A DNA stretch of 64,000 bases from Bacteroidales bacterium (GCA_017449975.1 JAFSYK010000071.1:40970-104969), one strand, 5' to 3'; positions 11,078-19,328 are shown, counted from the first letter of the stretch. Numbers and translations: made by a program. The notes: generated by a model from the letters alone, not told the origin.

Positions 11078-11680
11078 TTAGCGCTTCCAGATTTCCACCA
11101 TCTTAGGAAGACTGTCGAGCGGTTGAAAACCCTCCTTCGCGGGGTTCTCGGGGAGGGGGACGGTGTCGACGTAACCCAGCAGAGTTGCGCAATCCACCTC
11201 GCCCATGAGCGCTTCGAGGGTAACATAGATTCCCACCTCGATGTCGTCGGGGTCGGCATCGGCGGGCAAACCTGGCGGCAGCGTGACACGCAGCCCCAAC
11301 AGATCGGGCCGGTCGGCACACTCGAGCGGCTGGTACCACATGCGCGCAGTGTCGAAGCGCAGCTTGTCGAAACGCACGGTGAGCTGTGTGCCCTGCGGTT
11401 GACGGAAGGCGACAAACTCCCACCAGTCGATGTCAGGCGCGGCTTCGACCAACGCCACGACGGCGCGGAAAAGGTCGATGTCGCCTTCGGCGCTGAAGGT
11501 AAGGGTGCGACCATTGGGGCCGGGACGACTCACCTCACAGGTGAGGCCGTCACAATAGGCGGTGAGCTGACGCTGCAACTCGTCGAGCAACGCTTGACGC
11601 TCGGCGTCCGACAGGTCGCCAAGCATGGTGAGGGATTCGGTATGGGCCTGAAACCAGGACCAGAAAGCAGAAGGGTTCAA
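11078..11680 (-). CDS. Conserved hypothetical cytosolic protein, TTG start
   Basis: A 200-residue protein with no signal peptide or membrane segment. It begins MNPSAFWSWFQAH and ends LPKMVEIWKR. It is acidic, with alternating hydrophobic strands (IDWWEFVAFRQ, LTVRFDKLRF, LGLRVTLPPG). From memory, a short FWxWF N terminus of this type occurs in small Bacteroidales hypothetical proteins, so translation probably starts at or just before this point. The only suitable codon is TTG at 11680; the next in-frame ATG is at residue 19. Tandem repeats begin directly upstream (11681-11885), so the original start may have been overwritten. Function unknown. Confidence 0.6.
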   Translation of the reverse strand: MNPSAFWSWFQAHTESLTMLGDLSDAERQALLDELQRQLTAYCDGLTCEVSRPGPNGRTLTFSAEGDIDLFRAVVALVEAAPDIDWWEFVAFRQPQGTQLTVRFDKLRFDTARMWYQPLECADRPDLLGLRVTLPPGLPADADPDDIEVGIYVTLEALMGEVDCATLLGYVDTVPLPENPAKEGFQPLDSLPKMVEIWKR

Positions 11681-11885
11681 GGGTTGGAGGGGTTAGAGGG
11701 TTAGAGGGAATTGAGAATTGAGAGTTGGGAGTTGGTTGGAGGGTTGGACCTATTAGACTTATTAGACTTATTAGACTTATTAGACTTATTAGACTTATTA
11801 GACTTATTGGACCTATTAGACCCATTAGACTTATTGGACCTATTAGCCTTATTGGACCTATTAGACCAATTAGTCCTATTAGTTG
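11681..11885. repeat. Tandem array: GGGTTAGAG/GAATTGA units then TTAGACTTA (period 9)
   Basis: Bases 11681-11746 hold short GGGTTAGAG and GAATTGA/GAGTTGG repeats. From about 11747 a 9-bp unit (ATTAGACTT) repeats about fifteen times, the last third with variants (ATTGGACCT, ATTAGACCC, ATTAGTCCT). The array fills the whole gap between the hypothetical gene's start and the patatin gene's stop. It reads through as LDLLDL on the plus strand, but that is a by-product of the period. Confidence 0.9.
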
Positions 11886-14324
11886 TTAGAAGTTATACCC
11901 AAAGGAGAGGTAGAGTTGTGGGCGGGGATGGAGTGTGGAGCTGGCTATGTCGAGGCTGAGCGGCCCGAAGCGGGTGGTGTAGGCGTAGCGCAGCGCAGCG
12001 CCGACTTCGCCACGGAGGTACTGTGGCTCGAAACGCATGAATTGTTCGATGTCTTCGCCATGGTAGAGGTAGTTGCCGATGAGGGCTAGGTTGTGGTGCC
12101 CTCCCAGACGGATGTGCAGGTCACAACGCAAGATGAGCGCAGCGTCACCCACGATGTGCGGCTTGAGAACACCGAGGAAGGACATCTGCTGGTCGACATA
12201 GCGGCCAGGCAACACGCCACCTACAATGTTGTGGTGGAAACGGTAGATATCGCCCTTCGGTGCCAGCCACCGCAGCGACATGGCAGGCACAACGGTGATG
12301 GCACCGTTGCCAGGGGTGAGATAGCTGACAGCCTGTAGGGCGACAGCACCCCAACGGTTGTGGCGGAAGGAGGGCATGGCGTCGCGACTGCTGTCGGCAC
12401 CGAAGGCGAGGTCGAGCAAGACGAGACTACCCTTGCGGGCGTAGAGCGGCTTATCGAGATTGTCGAAACGGGCATGCACAAAGAAGGCAAACGTATTGTT
12501 GGCACTGCGCGTCGGAAACGAGACATCGTCGCCCAGCAACGAGCGGTAGTGCATCGCCCGGAACTGTGCACCGCAGAGCACATTGAAACGCATAAAATTG
12601 TAGTCGCTCAGGAAGAACCGGAAACGGTGGTCTTCGTAGTTGACATACTGCTCGTCGCCGTCAGATTCGACAAGCGTGTAGTCGGTGCGACCGAAGCGGT
12701 AGTCGATTGTCGCCGTGCCGCGGGAGAAGCCGCTGAGCGACACGCCGGCATAGAGGCGCGGGTTGTAGCTGAGGCGCGCGCGGAGGTCGAGCTTGACACC
12801 CGACAGACGGTTGCGACGCAGGCCCAGGTCGAGCAACAGGAAAGCGCTCTCCTCCGAATCGTAGCGGAAGCCGAGTCCGACGGCATGGGGCGGCGTAGGC
12901 TGCATGTCGACATCGAGGTGGTAGACGTTGTAGCGGTTCGGCATGCCGATGACGGCCAACGTGTCGCCTCGGTTGCCGGTACGCCGCACACGGTAGACGA
13001 TGTTACGGTAGGCACCCGTGGCAGTGAGGTACGCCACACCTCGGTCGAGGTCGGCAGCCGTAACCGGGTGACCCTCGTCGAGGCCGGCACGACGCAACAG
13101 CCAGGCCTCTTCCACCGGCTCGACACCATGGAAGGAGATGCCCGAGATGAGCGCCGTGTCCGTGTAAAGGTTAATGGCCTTAGGGAATTGAGAATTGAGA
13201 ATTGAGAGTTGAGAATTATCGGGAAATTGAGAATTAAAATTTGAGGATTCGAAGACTTTGGTGGCGGCCTCGTAGCCACGACGGACAAGGGTGTCGATGG
13301 CGGCCGTATTGAACGACAAAGTGCTGTAGCCACGGATGTTGGGTCGGATGTAGATGTCGCAGCTCTGACGGTTGGAAGCGGTCTTGCCCGACACGGCAAT
13401 ACTCAACAGCTGGGTAGCGAGCGTGGACAAGGACGACAGCCTGTCGGAATCGATGCGCAGCGAGTCGGCCACCTCGACGCCGATGACGATGTCGGCACCC
13501 ATGGCACGGCAGATGTCGACGGGGAAATTGTTGACCATGCCGCCGTCGGCGAGGACCATGTCACCCATTGTGACGGGGTCGAAAACACCGGGGATGGCCA
13601 TGCTGGCACGGATGGCCTGCGGCAGAGAGCCCGAGCGCAGCACCACCTCGTTGCCAGTGCAAAGGTCGGTGGCGACACAGGCGAAAGGGATGGGCAGGCT
13701 GTCGAACGAACAGCTGTCCTGGTAGCCTACGCTGAGGTTGTTGAAGAGGTTGGTGAGGCTGGAGCCGCCGACAAAGGAGTTGACACGGGCGTAGCGCGCG
13801 CTGTCGGAAGGGCTGAACGAGACCGGCAGGGAGAAGAGCAGCTGGTCTCTGCGCTGCCGCGCCGCGACAGAGCGCACCGACCGGTCGACGGTGCCGCCGA
13901 GGTAGGCGTCCCAGTCGATGTTGGAAATCAGGGTGTCGAGCTGGCCGGCACTGTAGCCCAAGGCATAGAGACCGCCGACGATGGCACCCATGCTGGTGCC
14001 CGCGATGCAGTGGACGGGTATGTTGTGCTCCTCGAGGTAGCGCAGCACACCGATATGGGCGGCACCTTTGGCGCCACCACCGCCCAGCACCAGACCGATT
14101 TTGGGGAATTGAGAATTGAGAACTGTGGTCGGCGACCCTGTGGAGCCAATTGAGCATTGAGAATTTTTGGGGGCCGGAGATTCCGGATTTTCCGGAATTG
14201 CCGAAGTTTCCGGAATTGCCGGATTTTCCGGAATTATTTGCGGCTGCGCGATGGCTACGGAACCCAGGCTTAAGAAAACCAGCAAGGCGCCGACCACAAT
14301 CCATTTATCAAGTTTCATCTTCAT
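11886..14324 (-). CDS. Patatin-like phospholipase with POTRA and outer-membrane barrel (PlpD/type Vd-like)
   Basis: About 812 residues from the ATG at 14324; a longer frame upstream would start at TTG inside a repeat. The signal peptide (LDKWIVVGALLVFLSLGSVA) is followed by a Pro/Glu-rich linker made of repeat DNA. The patatin domain has the oxyanion loop GGGGAKG (about residues 81-87), the nucleophile GTSMG (Ser111) and catalytic DGG (Asp260). Then comes a POTRA-like segment (ISFHGVEPVEEAWLLRRAG) and a C-terminal barrel ending in the aromatic YLSFGYNF. This patatin-POTRA-Omp85-like order is that of PlpD/FplA type Vd autotransporters, which place a lipase at the cell surface; Bacteroidetes versions may stay attached. 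A GAATTGA-type insertion (13183-13250) adds NSQF-rich residues between patatin and POTRA. The stop sits next to the TTAGAC array. Confidence 0.85.
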   Translation of the reverse strand: MKMKLDKWIVVGALLVFLSLGSVAIAQPQIIPENPAIPETSAIPENPESPAPKNSQCSIGSTGSPTTVLNSQFPKIGLVLGGGGAKGAAHIGVLRYLEEHNIPVHCIAGTSMGAIVGGLYALGYSAGQLDTLISNIDWDAYLGGTVDRSVRSVAARQRRDQLLFSLPVSFSPSDSARYARVNSFVGGSSLTNLFNNLSVGYQDSCSFDSLPIPFACVATDLCTGNEVVLRSGSLPQAIRASMAIPGVFDPVTMGDMVLADGGMVNNFPVDICRAMGADIVIGVEVADSLRIDSDRLSSLSTLATQLLSIAVSGKTASNRQSCDIYIRPNIRGYSTLSFNTAAIDTLVRRGYEAATKVFESSNFNSQFPDNSQLSILNSQFPKAINLYTDTALISGISFHGVEPVEEAWLLRRAGLDEGHPVTAADLDRGVAYLTATGAYRNIVYRVRRTGNRGDTLAVIGMPNRYNVYHLDVDMQPTPPHAVGLGFRYDSEESAFLLLDLGLRRNRLSGVKLDLRARLSYNPRLYAGVSLSGFSRGTATIDYRFGRTDYTLVESDGDEQYVNYEDHRFRFFLSDYNFMRFNVLCGAQFRAMHYRSLLGDDVSFPTRSANNTFAFFVHARFDNLDKPLYARKGSLVLLDLAFGADSSRDAMPSFRHNRWGAVALQAVSYLTPGNGAITVVPAMSLRWLAPKGDIYRFHHNIVGGVLPGRYVDQQMSFLGVLKPHIVGDAALILRCDLHIRLGGHHNLALIGNYLYHGEDIEQFMRFEPQYLRGEVGAALRYAYTTRFGPLSLDIASSTLHPRPQLYLSFGYNF
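13183..13250. repeat. In-frame GAATTGA (period 7) array inside patatin gene
   Basis: Four to five GAATTGA units on the plus strand, read on the minus strand as NSQFP..NSQLSILNSQFP. They lie at the junction between the patatin and POTRA parts, and the reading frame stays open. Confidence 0.85.
14104..14236. repeat. In-frame GAATTGA and TCCGGA+NNN arrays after the patatin signal peptide
   Basis: GAATTGA units at 14104-14123 and around 14150-14167. Between 14181 and 14236 lies a period-9 array of TCCGGA (two units degenerate, GCCGAA and GCCGGA) plus a 3-nt spacer. On the minus strand it encodes a three-residue cycle (I-P-E / N-P-E) between the signal peptide and the patatin domain. Confidence 0.85.
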
Positions 14325-14337
14325 TTTTCGATTTGCG

Positions 14338-14362
14338 AATTTCAATTCTCAATTCTCAACTC
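14338..14362. repeat. GAATTGA-type array carrying the MATE gene stop codon
   Basis: GAATTC/TCAATTC units (plus strand TCAATTCTCAATTCTCAACT) between the patatin gene start and the MATE gene end. The TGA stop of the MATE gene (14356-14358) is part of a repeat unit. Confidence 0.8.
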
Positions 14363-15822
14363 TCAACTCCCTTCGGCCCTCTTTCTTTTCTGGGACCGCG
14401 GAATTTGGGCTTGTAGCCTTCGTGGAAGACGGCGCGCTGGCTGAAGAGCAGCACACCCGCCAGCAGAGCTCCGAAGACATCGCTCAGCGTGCAGCTGGCC
14501 CAAACACCGATGAGTCCGTTGCCACCCGATTGCACAAAGAGCATCGGCACCAAATACATCATGGGGACCAAGAACAATACCTGACGCGAGAGACTGGTGA
14601 CGATGGCAATCCACGGCATGTCGATAGACTGGAAGAACTGGGAGTTGATGATAGTGAAAGCAATGAGCGGGAACATGACGGTGAGATAGCGTATGCCCGG
14701 GACACCCAGCTCGATGAGGGTGGCATCAGTGGTGAAACAGCGCAGGATAAGCCGCGGGAAACCGCAGCAGACCACCGTGCCCAGCACACCCGCCACCAGA
14801 CAGACGATGAGGGTGAGACTGTAGACCTGTCGCAAACGGTGGGTGTGTCCCGCACCGTAGTTGTAGCCGGCGATAGGCTGCATGCCTTGACAGATACCCA
14901 TGAAGAGCAGGAAGACGATGAGGCAAGTGGAGTTGATGATGCCGTAGGCCCCCACCGCCAAGTCGCCGCCGTAGCGCAACAGTTGGTGGTTGATGATAAC
15001 GGCGACACCCGACGCGGCAACGTTCATCAGGAAAGGACTGATACCAATGGCAAGGATATTGCGGATAATGTAGCCCTTCGGCGCCCAGGCATGCGCACGG
15101 AAACAGACCGAAGGCGAGGCTTTGCTAGATAGTCTAGAAAATCTAGATAATTTAGAAATTCTAGTTTCGAGCCGTGGCACGAAGTGCCACACAGCGAAGA
15201 GGGAAGCCACACCCATCGAGACGGTGGTAGCCCAGGCTGCGCCGGCAATACCCCAATGGAAGACGGTGATGAAGAGCAGGTCGAGGACGATGTTGAGCAA
15301 CGCACCGCCCGCCAGTATCCACATGGATTTGGTGGGATAGCCCGAGGAACGGATGAGACCGGTGAGGTTGAAAGCCAAGGTGGTGAGGAACATGCCCGGC
15401 AATACTATATACATATAGGTACGCGCGTACGCGAGGGTATCGGGCGAGGCACCGAAGGCCGACAGGATGGAGTCCATGAAGAGGTAGCCGCCCGTTACAA
15501 AGAGGATGCCGAAGAAGAAGGTGAGCAGCATGCTGTTGCCGAGAATCTTCTCCGCCCAATGGATATCTTTGCGACCCAGGACGATGCTCAGTCGTGCCGC
15601 CGAGCCCGCGCCGACCAGAGAGCCAAAGGCATGGATGATGTTCATCACGGGCAGGGTGATGGCCAATCCCGCGATGGCCAGCGGCCCCACATACTGTCCG
15701 AGGATGACACGGTCGGCGATATTGTAGATAGATGACACCAGCTGTCCCACGATGGCTGGCAAGGCGTAGGACCACAACAGTTGCGGGATGGGCCGGGTCT
15801 CAAATTCTTGGGGAGAGGACAT
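14356..15822 (-). CDS. MATE family multidrug/cation antiporter
   Basis: A 488-residue integral membrane protein with about twelve hydrophobic segments, the normal MATE length plus a small insertion. The N terminus (PIPQLLWSYALPAIVGQLVSSIYNIADRVILGQYVG) is typical of the NorM/DinF type, and the second half repeats the fold (ISPFLMNVAASGVAVIINHQLLRYGG, GICQGMQPIAGYNYGAG). It exports drugs or metabolites using Na+ or H+. Between the halves, residues about 218-233 (ISKLSRFSRLSSKAS) are encoded by a TCTAGA array (15120-15170). Homologues have a cytosolic loop there, so function may be kept. The C-terminal stop is in a repeat. Confidence 0.92.
   Translation of the reverse strand: MSSPQEFETRPIPQLLWSYALPAIVGQLVSSIYNIADRVILGQYVGPLAIAGLAITLPVMNIIHAFGSLVGAGSAARLSIVLGRKDIHWAEKILGNSMLLTFFFGILFVTGGYLFMDSILSAFGASPDTLAYARTYMYIVLPGMFLTTLAFNLTGLIRSSGYPTKSMWILAGGALLNIVLDLLFITVFHWGIAGAAWATTVSMGVASLFAVWHFVPRLETRISKLSRFSRLSSKASPSVCFRAHAWAPKGYIIRNILAIGISPFLMNVAASGVAVIINHQLLRYGGDLAVGAYGIINSTCLIVFLLFMGICQGMQPIAGYNYGAGHTHRLRQVYSLTLIVCLVAGVLGTVVCCGFPRLILRCFTTDATLIELGVPGIRYLTVMFPLIAFTIINSQFFQSIDMPWIAIVTSLSRQVLFLVPMMYLVPMLFVQSGGNGLIGVWASCTLSDVFGALLAGVLLFSQRAVFHEGYKPKFRGPRKERGPKGVES
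15120..15170. repeat. TCTAGA-type array in frame inside the MATE gene
   Basis: Units CTAGATAGT, CTAGAAAAT, CTAGATAAT, TTAGAAATT, CTAGTTTCG in period 9. On the minus strand they encode ISKLSRFSRLSSK between the two six-helix halves. The frame is preserved. Confidence 0.85.
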
Positions 15823-15827
15823 GGGTG

Positions 15828-15948
15828 GGAAGGGTTATGGGTTATTGAGTTTTTTTTAGGGGGGGGCTAGATTTTCTAGATTTTCTAGATTATCTAGATT
15901 ATCTAGATTTTCTAGAATTTCTAGAATTTCTAGATTTTCTAGGGCTTC
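15828..15948. repeat. Intergenic arrays: GGGTTAT (period 7) then TCTAGA+NNN (period 9)
   Basis: GGGTTAT units at 15830-15848 and eight to nine TCTAGA+3 units from 15868 to 15942 (spacers TTT, TTA, ATT). The array lies between the MATE start and the acyltransferase stop. There is nothing else in the gap. Confidence 0.9.
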
Positions 15949-16953
15949 CTATTTTACTTCTGATGGGGTTAGATAGAGTTTTTTCAGGGCTTCTTTTTCT
16001 TTTTCGGTTTTGAGCAGGGAGAGGCGGTCTTGCAGCAGTGCGGCGTCGCAGTTGGTGGGATGCAACTTGTAGGCGGCATGGATGCGGCGGTCGATCAGCT
16101 CGGCGACCTGCTGCGGGTCGTCGTGGCAGGCTGCCAACTCGTCGACGGTCAGCGGGTCGTCGACAGCAAGGTGGACATGACCCTTGGGCTGCGTGAGACC
16201 GGTGACGACACTCTGCAGGTCGTCGTCGGGACGCTTGACATAGGGCTGCGGCGCACAGATCTCGCGCACTTTGAGCAAATCGCAGGGCTCCCACTCGTAG
16301 GATATTGCCACAGGGACGATGTGCAACGTCGCCAACGCCTCGGTGAGCGTGGCCCCCTCGGGGGCCGACAGGGCGAACATCTTGACGACGGCGGCATCGG
16401 TACGGTCGTAGCCGTCTTTGGTGCGGCCGTTGCGCTGGGCGATCCATACCGACTGGTGGTCGTCGACGATGGACTGGCGGATATAGTGCGAGGTGGCTGC
16501 CAACACCTGGTAGAAGTCGCGCAACGAGCCACCACGGTCCATGCTGACAAGTTTGTTGAGACGACCCACCTCCGCCATGAGGGGGATGGTGAGCAGATTG
16601 GAGCCGAAGATGACGCGCGGCGTTTCGATATGCTTATGGATAAGCAGCCAGTCGAGCAACATGGCGTCGAGAATGATGTCGCGGTGATTGGAGACAAAGA
16701 GGTAGCGATGCGTGGGGTCGAACCGCTCCGACAGGGTGTAGGTGAATTGGGTCATGGTGTCGGCAATAATGGCGTCGACATGCGGTGCCATCAGCACCCG
16801 CTGGAAGTCGGTAATGGAGGTAAGCCCCATGATGGTGCGGCGCAGTTCCTCCCGGTCATGATAAAACTGGGCAAGGAGCGGCGCCACAGCGGCGTCGTCA
16901 ATCAATCGCAGCAACACTGGCTGCACATCGGAATCAGTATAAGGGAGAAGCAA
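15949..16953 (-). CDS. Glycerolipid acyltransferase (PlsC/PlsB-like)
   Basis: 334 residues, cytosolic face of the inner membrane. Motifs: SNHRDIILD (an acyltransferase His motif with five rather than four residues between His and Asp), FGSNLL, MDRGGSLRDFY, and IAQRNGRTKDGYDRT, corresponding to acyltransferase blocks I-III. Such proteins move an acyl chain onto glycerol-3-phosphate or lysophosphatidate. The neighbour gpsA makes glycerol-3-phosphate, which supports a phospholipid role. The only start codon that keeps the N terminus is TTG at 16953, next to a GGGTTAT array; the first in-frame ATG (MGLTSITDF) is about 40 residues in. Confidence 0.8.
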   Translation of the reverse strand: MLLPYTDSDVQPVLLRLIDDAAVAPLLAQFYHDREELRRTIMGLTSITDFQRVLMAPHVDAIIADTMTQFTYTLSERFDPTHRYLFVSNHRDIILDAMLLDWLLIHKHIETPRVIFGSNLLTIPLMAEVGRLNKLVSMDRGGSLRDFYQVLAATSHYIRQSIVDDHQSVWIAQRNGRTKDGYDRTDAAVVKMFALSAPEGATLTEALATLHIVPVAISYEWEPCDLLKVREICAPQPYVKRPDDDLQSVVTGLTQPKGHVHLAVDDPLTVDELAACHDDPQQVAELIDRRIHAAYKLHPTNCDAALLQDRLSLLKTEKEKEALKKLYLTPSEVK

Positions 16954-16963
16954 GGGGGTGAGG

Positions 16964-17050
16964 GTTATGGGTTATTGGTTATGGGTTATGGGTTATTGAG
17001 GGTTCTAGATTTTCTAGATTATCTAGATTTTCTAGATTTTCTAGATTTTT
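16964..17050. repeat. Intergenic arrays: GGGTTAT (period 7) then TCTAGA+NNN (period 9)
   Basis: GGTTATGGGTTATT units at 16964-16999 followed by five TCTAGA+3 units to 17050. It fills the gap between gpsA and the acyltransferase gene. Confidence 0.9.
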
Positions 17051-17055
17051 CTATT

Positions 17056-18021
17056 TTAGTTTTCGTTGGTTATTAGGTTGTTGATTAGGCGGTGGAATTC
17101 GCGGCGGGCGCTGTTGCCTTGGTAGAGGATGCGGTGGAGCGCCTGGGCGATGGGCATGTCGATTTCGAGCTGGCGACAGATGTGCGCCACGCTGTCGATG
17201 GCGTAGTAGCCTTCGGCCACCATCTTCTGCATGAGACGCGCCTCCTTGGGACTGTAGCCGCGACCCATCAACTCGCCGAAGGTGCGGTTGCGGCTGTGCT
17301 GCGAATAGCAGGTGGCCAGCAGGTCGCTAAGATAGATATAATTGCTCATGTCGCGCTGACGTCCGTCGGCGGTGTAGGCGGTGATGAAGCGATCCATCTC
17401 GCGCAGCACCGCAGCGACCAGAACACCCATGAGGTTATCGCCAAAGCCCAGCGAATAGGAGATGCCGGCGGCGATGGCATAGATGTTCTTCAATGCCGCC
17501 GCTGTCTCGACGCCCTGCATGTCGTCGCTGTAGACGGTGGTGATGACATCGCTGTCGAAAAGGTCGCGCACATGCTCGGAGAGTTTCTTGTCAACAGTGG
17601 CAACCGTGAGATAGGTGAGGCTGCCACGCGCCACCTCCTCGGCATGGGAGGGACCACTCAACACACAGAGTCGCTCTGCGGGCACCAGGTAGCGGTCGGT
17701 GAGCATACGGGTGACGGTGGCACGCTCCTGCGGGATGAAGCCCTTGACGGCAGAGATGATATTCTTGCCCTCGATGTCGGAGGCCTGCAACGGCGCCGCC
17801 GCATCAAGCAAGAAGGCCGACGGGACAACGACGACGATGTCGTCGCACGGTTCGACGACGGCACGGATGTCGCTGGAGACGGTGAGACGACGGTGGCCCT
17901 CACGGAGGTCGACGGCCTTCTGGGGGTCGCGCACCCACCAGAAGATGCGACGGCTGCTCTGACGTGTGAGCAGGTGAACTATTTCTGTGGCCCAGCTGCC
18001 ACTGCCTAAGACTGCGATCAT
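17056..18021 (-). CDS. gpsA: NAD(P)H-dependent glycerol-3-phosphate dehydrogenase
   Basis: 321 residues, normal length. It reduces dihydroxyacetone phosphate to sn-glycerol-3-phosphate for phospholipid synthesis in the cytosol. The N-terminal dinucleotide fold has LGSGSWATEIV; the catalytic domain carries the conserved AAALKNIYAIAAGISYSLGFGDN region with the active-site Lys. The start is ATG at 18021, next to a GAATTGA array that fills the short gap to the M20 gene. With the acyltransferase downstream it forms a lipid-precursor pair, although the repeat-filled gap of about 100 bp makes tight translational coupling unlikely. Confidence 0.95.
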   Translation of the reverse strand: MIAVLGSGSWATEIVHLLTRQSSRRIFWWVRDPQKAVDLREGHRRLTVSSDIRAVVEPCDDIVVVVPSAFLLDAAAPLQASDIEGKNIISAVKGFIPQERATVTRMLTDRYLVPAERLCVLSGPSHAEEVARGSLTYLTVATVDKKLSEHVRDLFDSDVITTVYSDDMQGVETAAALKNIYAIAAGISYSLGFGDNLMGVLVAAVLREMDRFITAYTADGRQRDMSNYIYLSDLLATCYSQHSRNRTFGELMGRGYSPKEARLMQKMVAEGYYAIDSVAHICRQLEIDMPIAQALHRILYQGNSARREFHRLINNLITNEN

Positions 18022-18025
18022 TTAT

Positions 18026-18105
18026 AATTGAGAATTGAGAGTTGAGAATTGAGAATTATTATGTAGGAGGTTCTAGGCATTCCTAGGAGGGCCTAGGATT
18101 GCCTA
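18026..18105. repeat. GAATTGA array and CCTAGG+4 nt array (period 10) covering the M20 gene 3' end
   Basis: GAATTGA/GAGTTGA units at 18026-18056, then hexamers TCTAGG, CCTAGG, CCTAGG, CCTAG spaced by 4 nt (18071-18105). The TAG stop of the M20 gene (18083-18085) and its last residues (QLGNPRPS) are made of this array. Confidence 0.85.
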
Positions 18106-19306
18106 GTTGCGCGCTGGCCTGTGCGGCCTGCGCGGCCTGCGCAGCGTTGTAGGCCACGAGGCCGGCGGCCAGTTCGAGGCTGCGCTCGTCGATGATGAGA
18201 TTCGGACGATGGAGGTTGGAGAAGGGTGTGCCCGGCACATGCACGCCGATGCGGAAGTAACAGGCCGGTATCTTCTGAGCAAAGAAGGCGAAGTCCTCGG
18301 CGGTCATGCGCATATCGAGCCACTGCACCTTGTCGGCGCCGAGATAGTCCACGGCGTTGTCGTGGACATGCTGCGTGCAGGCGTCGTCGTTGAAGACGTA
18401 GGGATAGCCGTAGTCGATGAAGAGGTCACAGCTGCCGCCCATGCTCTCGGCGATGCCTTCGCTCATGCGGCGGATGCGCTCGTGGCATTCAAGACGCCAC
18501 TGCTCGTCGAAGGTGCGGATGATGCCCTCCATCTTCACTTCGTCGGGGATGATATTGGTGCGCCCGTTGCCGTTGATTTTGCCAAAGGAGAGCGTGGTAG
18601 GCATCATGGGTGACGCATTGCGCGACACCAGCTGCTGCAGCGCCACCACGATGTGGCTGGCGATGAGGATGGGGTCGACGCTGAGGTGCGGCGTGGCGCC
18701 GTGGCCTCCCCTACCCTTGACGGTCCAGTAGAGCTCGTCGGTAGAGGCCATATACTTGCCTTTGCGCATTCCCACATAGCCGCAGTCGAGTTCGGGCAGA
18801 CAGTGGAAGGCGTAAATCTCGTCGGGCATTCGCTCGTCGAAGAGGCCGTCGTCCATCATCATGCGCGCACCGCCCGGGTAGAGCTCCTCGGAGGGTTCGA
18901 AGATGAGCATGATGGTGCCATGAAGCTGTTCGCGCAGCTCGCAGAGGATGCGTGCGGCACCCAGCAGCGAAGCGGTGTGCATGTCATGTCCGCAGGCGTG
19001 CATGACGCCCGGGTTCTCGGAAGCATACGGCAGTCCTGTATCTTCATTGAGCGGCAGTGCGTCGTAGTCGGCACGCAGGGCGATGCAGCGGCTGTCGGGG
19101 TCGATACCGCCACGGATAAACGCCATGCAGCCCGTGCCACCGATGCCGGTGCGCGGTTCAAGGCCGAAGGAGCGCAGCCGCTCGGCGACATAGGCCATGG
19201 TGCCGTGCTCCTGCTGCGACAACTCGGGGTGCTGATGCAGCCAGCGCCGCCATTCAACGATGTCGGGGTTGAAGCGGGCAGCCAGCGATTTGATTTGGTT
19301 AATCAT
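18083..19306 (-). CDS. M20 family amidohydrolase / metallopeptidase
   Basis: 407 residues, cytosolic, no signal peptide. Metal-site motifs include HACGHDMHTASLLGAA, EPSEELYPGGARMMMDDG (catalytic Glu-Glu) and the dimerisation segment GRGGHGATPHLSVDPI. It resembles hippurate or N-acyl amino acid hydrolases and N-acetyl-diaminopimelate-deacetylase-like enzymes; the exact substrate cannot be read. The C terminus after MRMTAEDFAFFAQKIPACYFRIG is normal up to LAAGLVAYNAAQAAQAAQAS, then ends in residues encoded by a CCTAGG array. It lies between pyk and gpsA on the same strand. Confidence 0.9.
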   Translation of the reverse strand: MINQIKSLAARFNPDIVEWRRWLHQHPELSQQEHGTMAYVAERLRSFGLEPRTGIGGTGCMAFIRGGIDPDSRCIALRADYDALPLNEDTGLPYASENPGVMHACGHDMHTASLLGAARILCELREQLHGTIMLIFEPSEELYPGGARMMMDDGLFDERMPDEIYAFHCLPELDCGYVGMRKGKYMASTDELYWTVKGRGGHGATPHLSVDPILIASHIVVALQQLVSRNASPMMPTTLSFGKINGNGRTNIIPDEVKMEGIIRTFDEQWRLECHERIRRMSEGIAESMGGSCDLFIDYGYPYVFNDDACTQHVHDNAVDYLGADKVQWLDMRMTAEDFAFFAQKIPACYFRIGVHVPGTPFSNLHRPNLIIDERSLELAAGLVAYNAAQAAQAAQASAQLGNPRPS

Positions 19307-19328
19307 GGGTATTATGTGTCCAGTGTCT

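Noticed and set aside
11711-11959. LDLLDLLDL frame over the TTAGACTTA array
   Set aside because: Pure translation of a 9-bp repeat; no start signal and partly antisense to the patatin gene.
15868-15942. CRISPR array
   Set aside because: Units are 9 bp with 3-nt gaps, far too short for repeats and spacers, and no cas genes are near.
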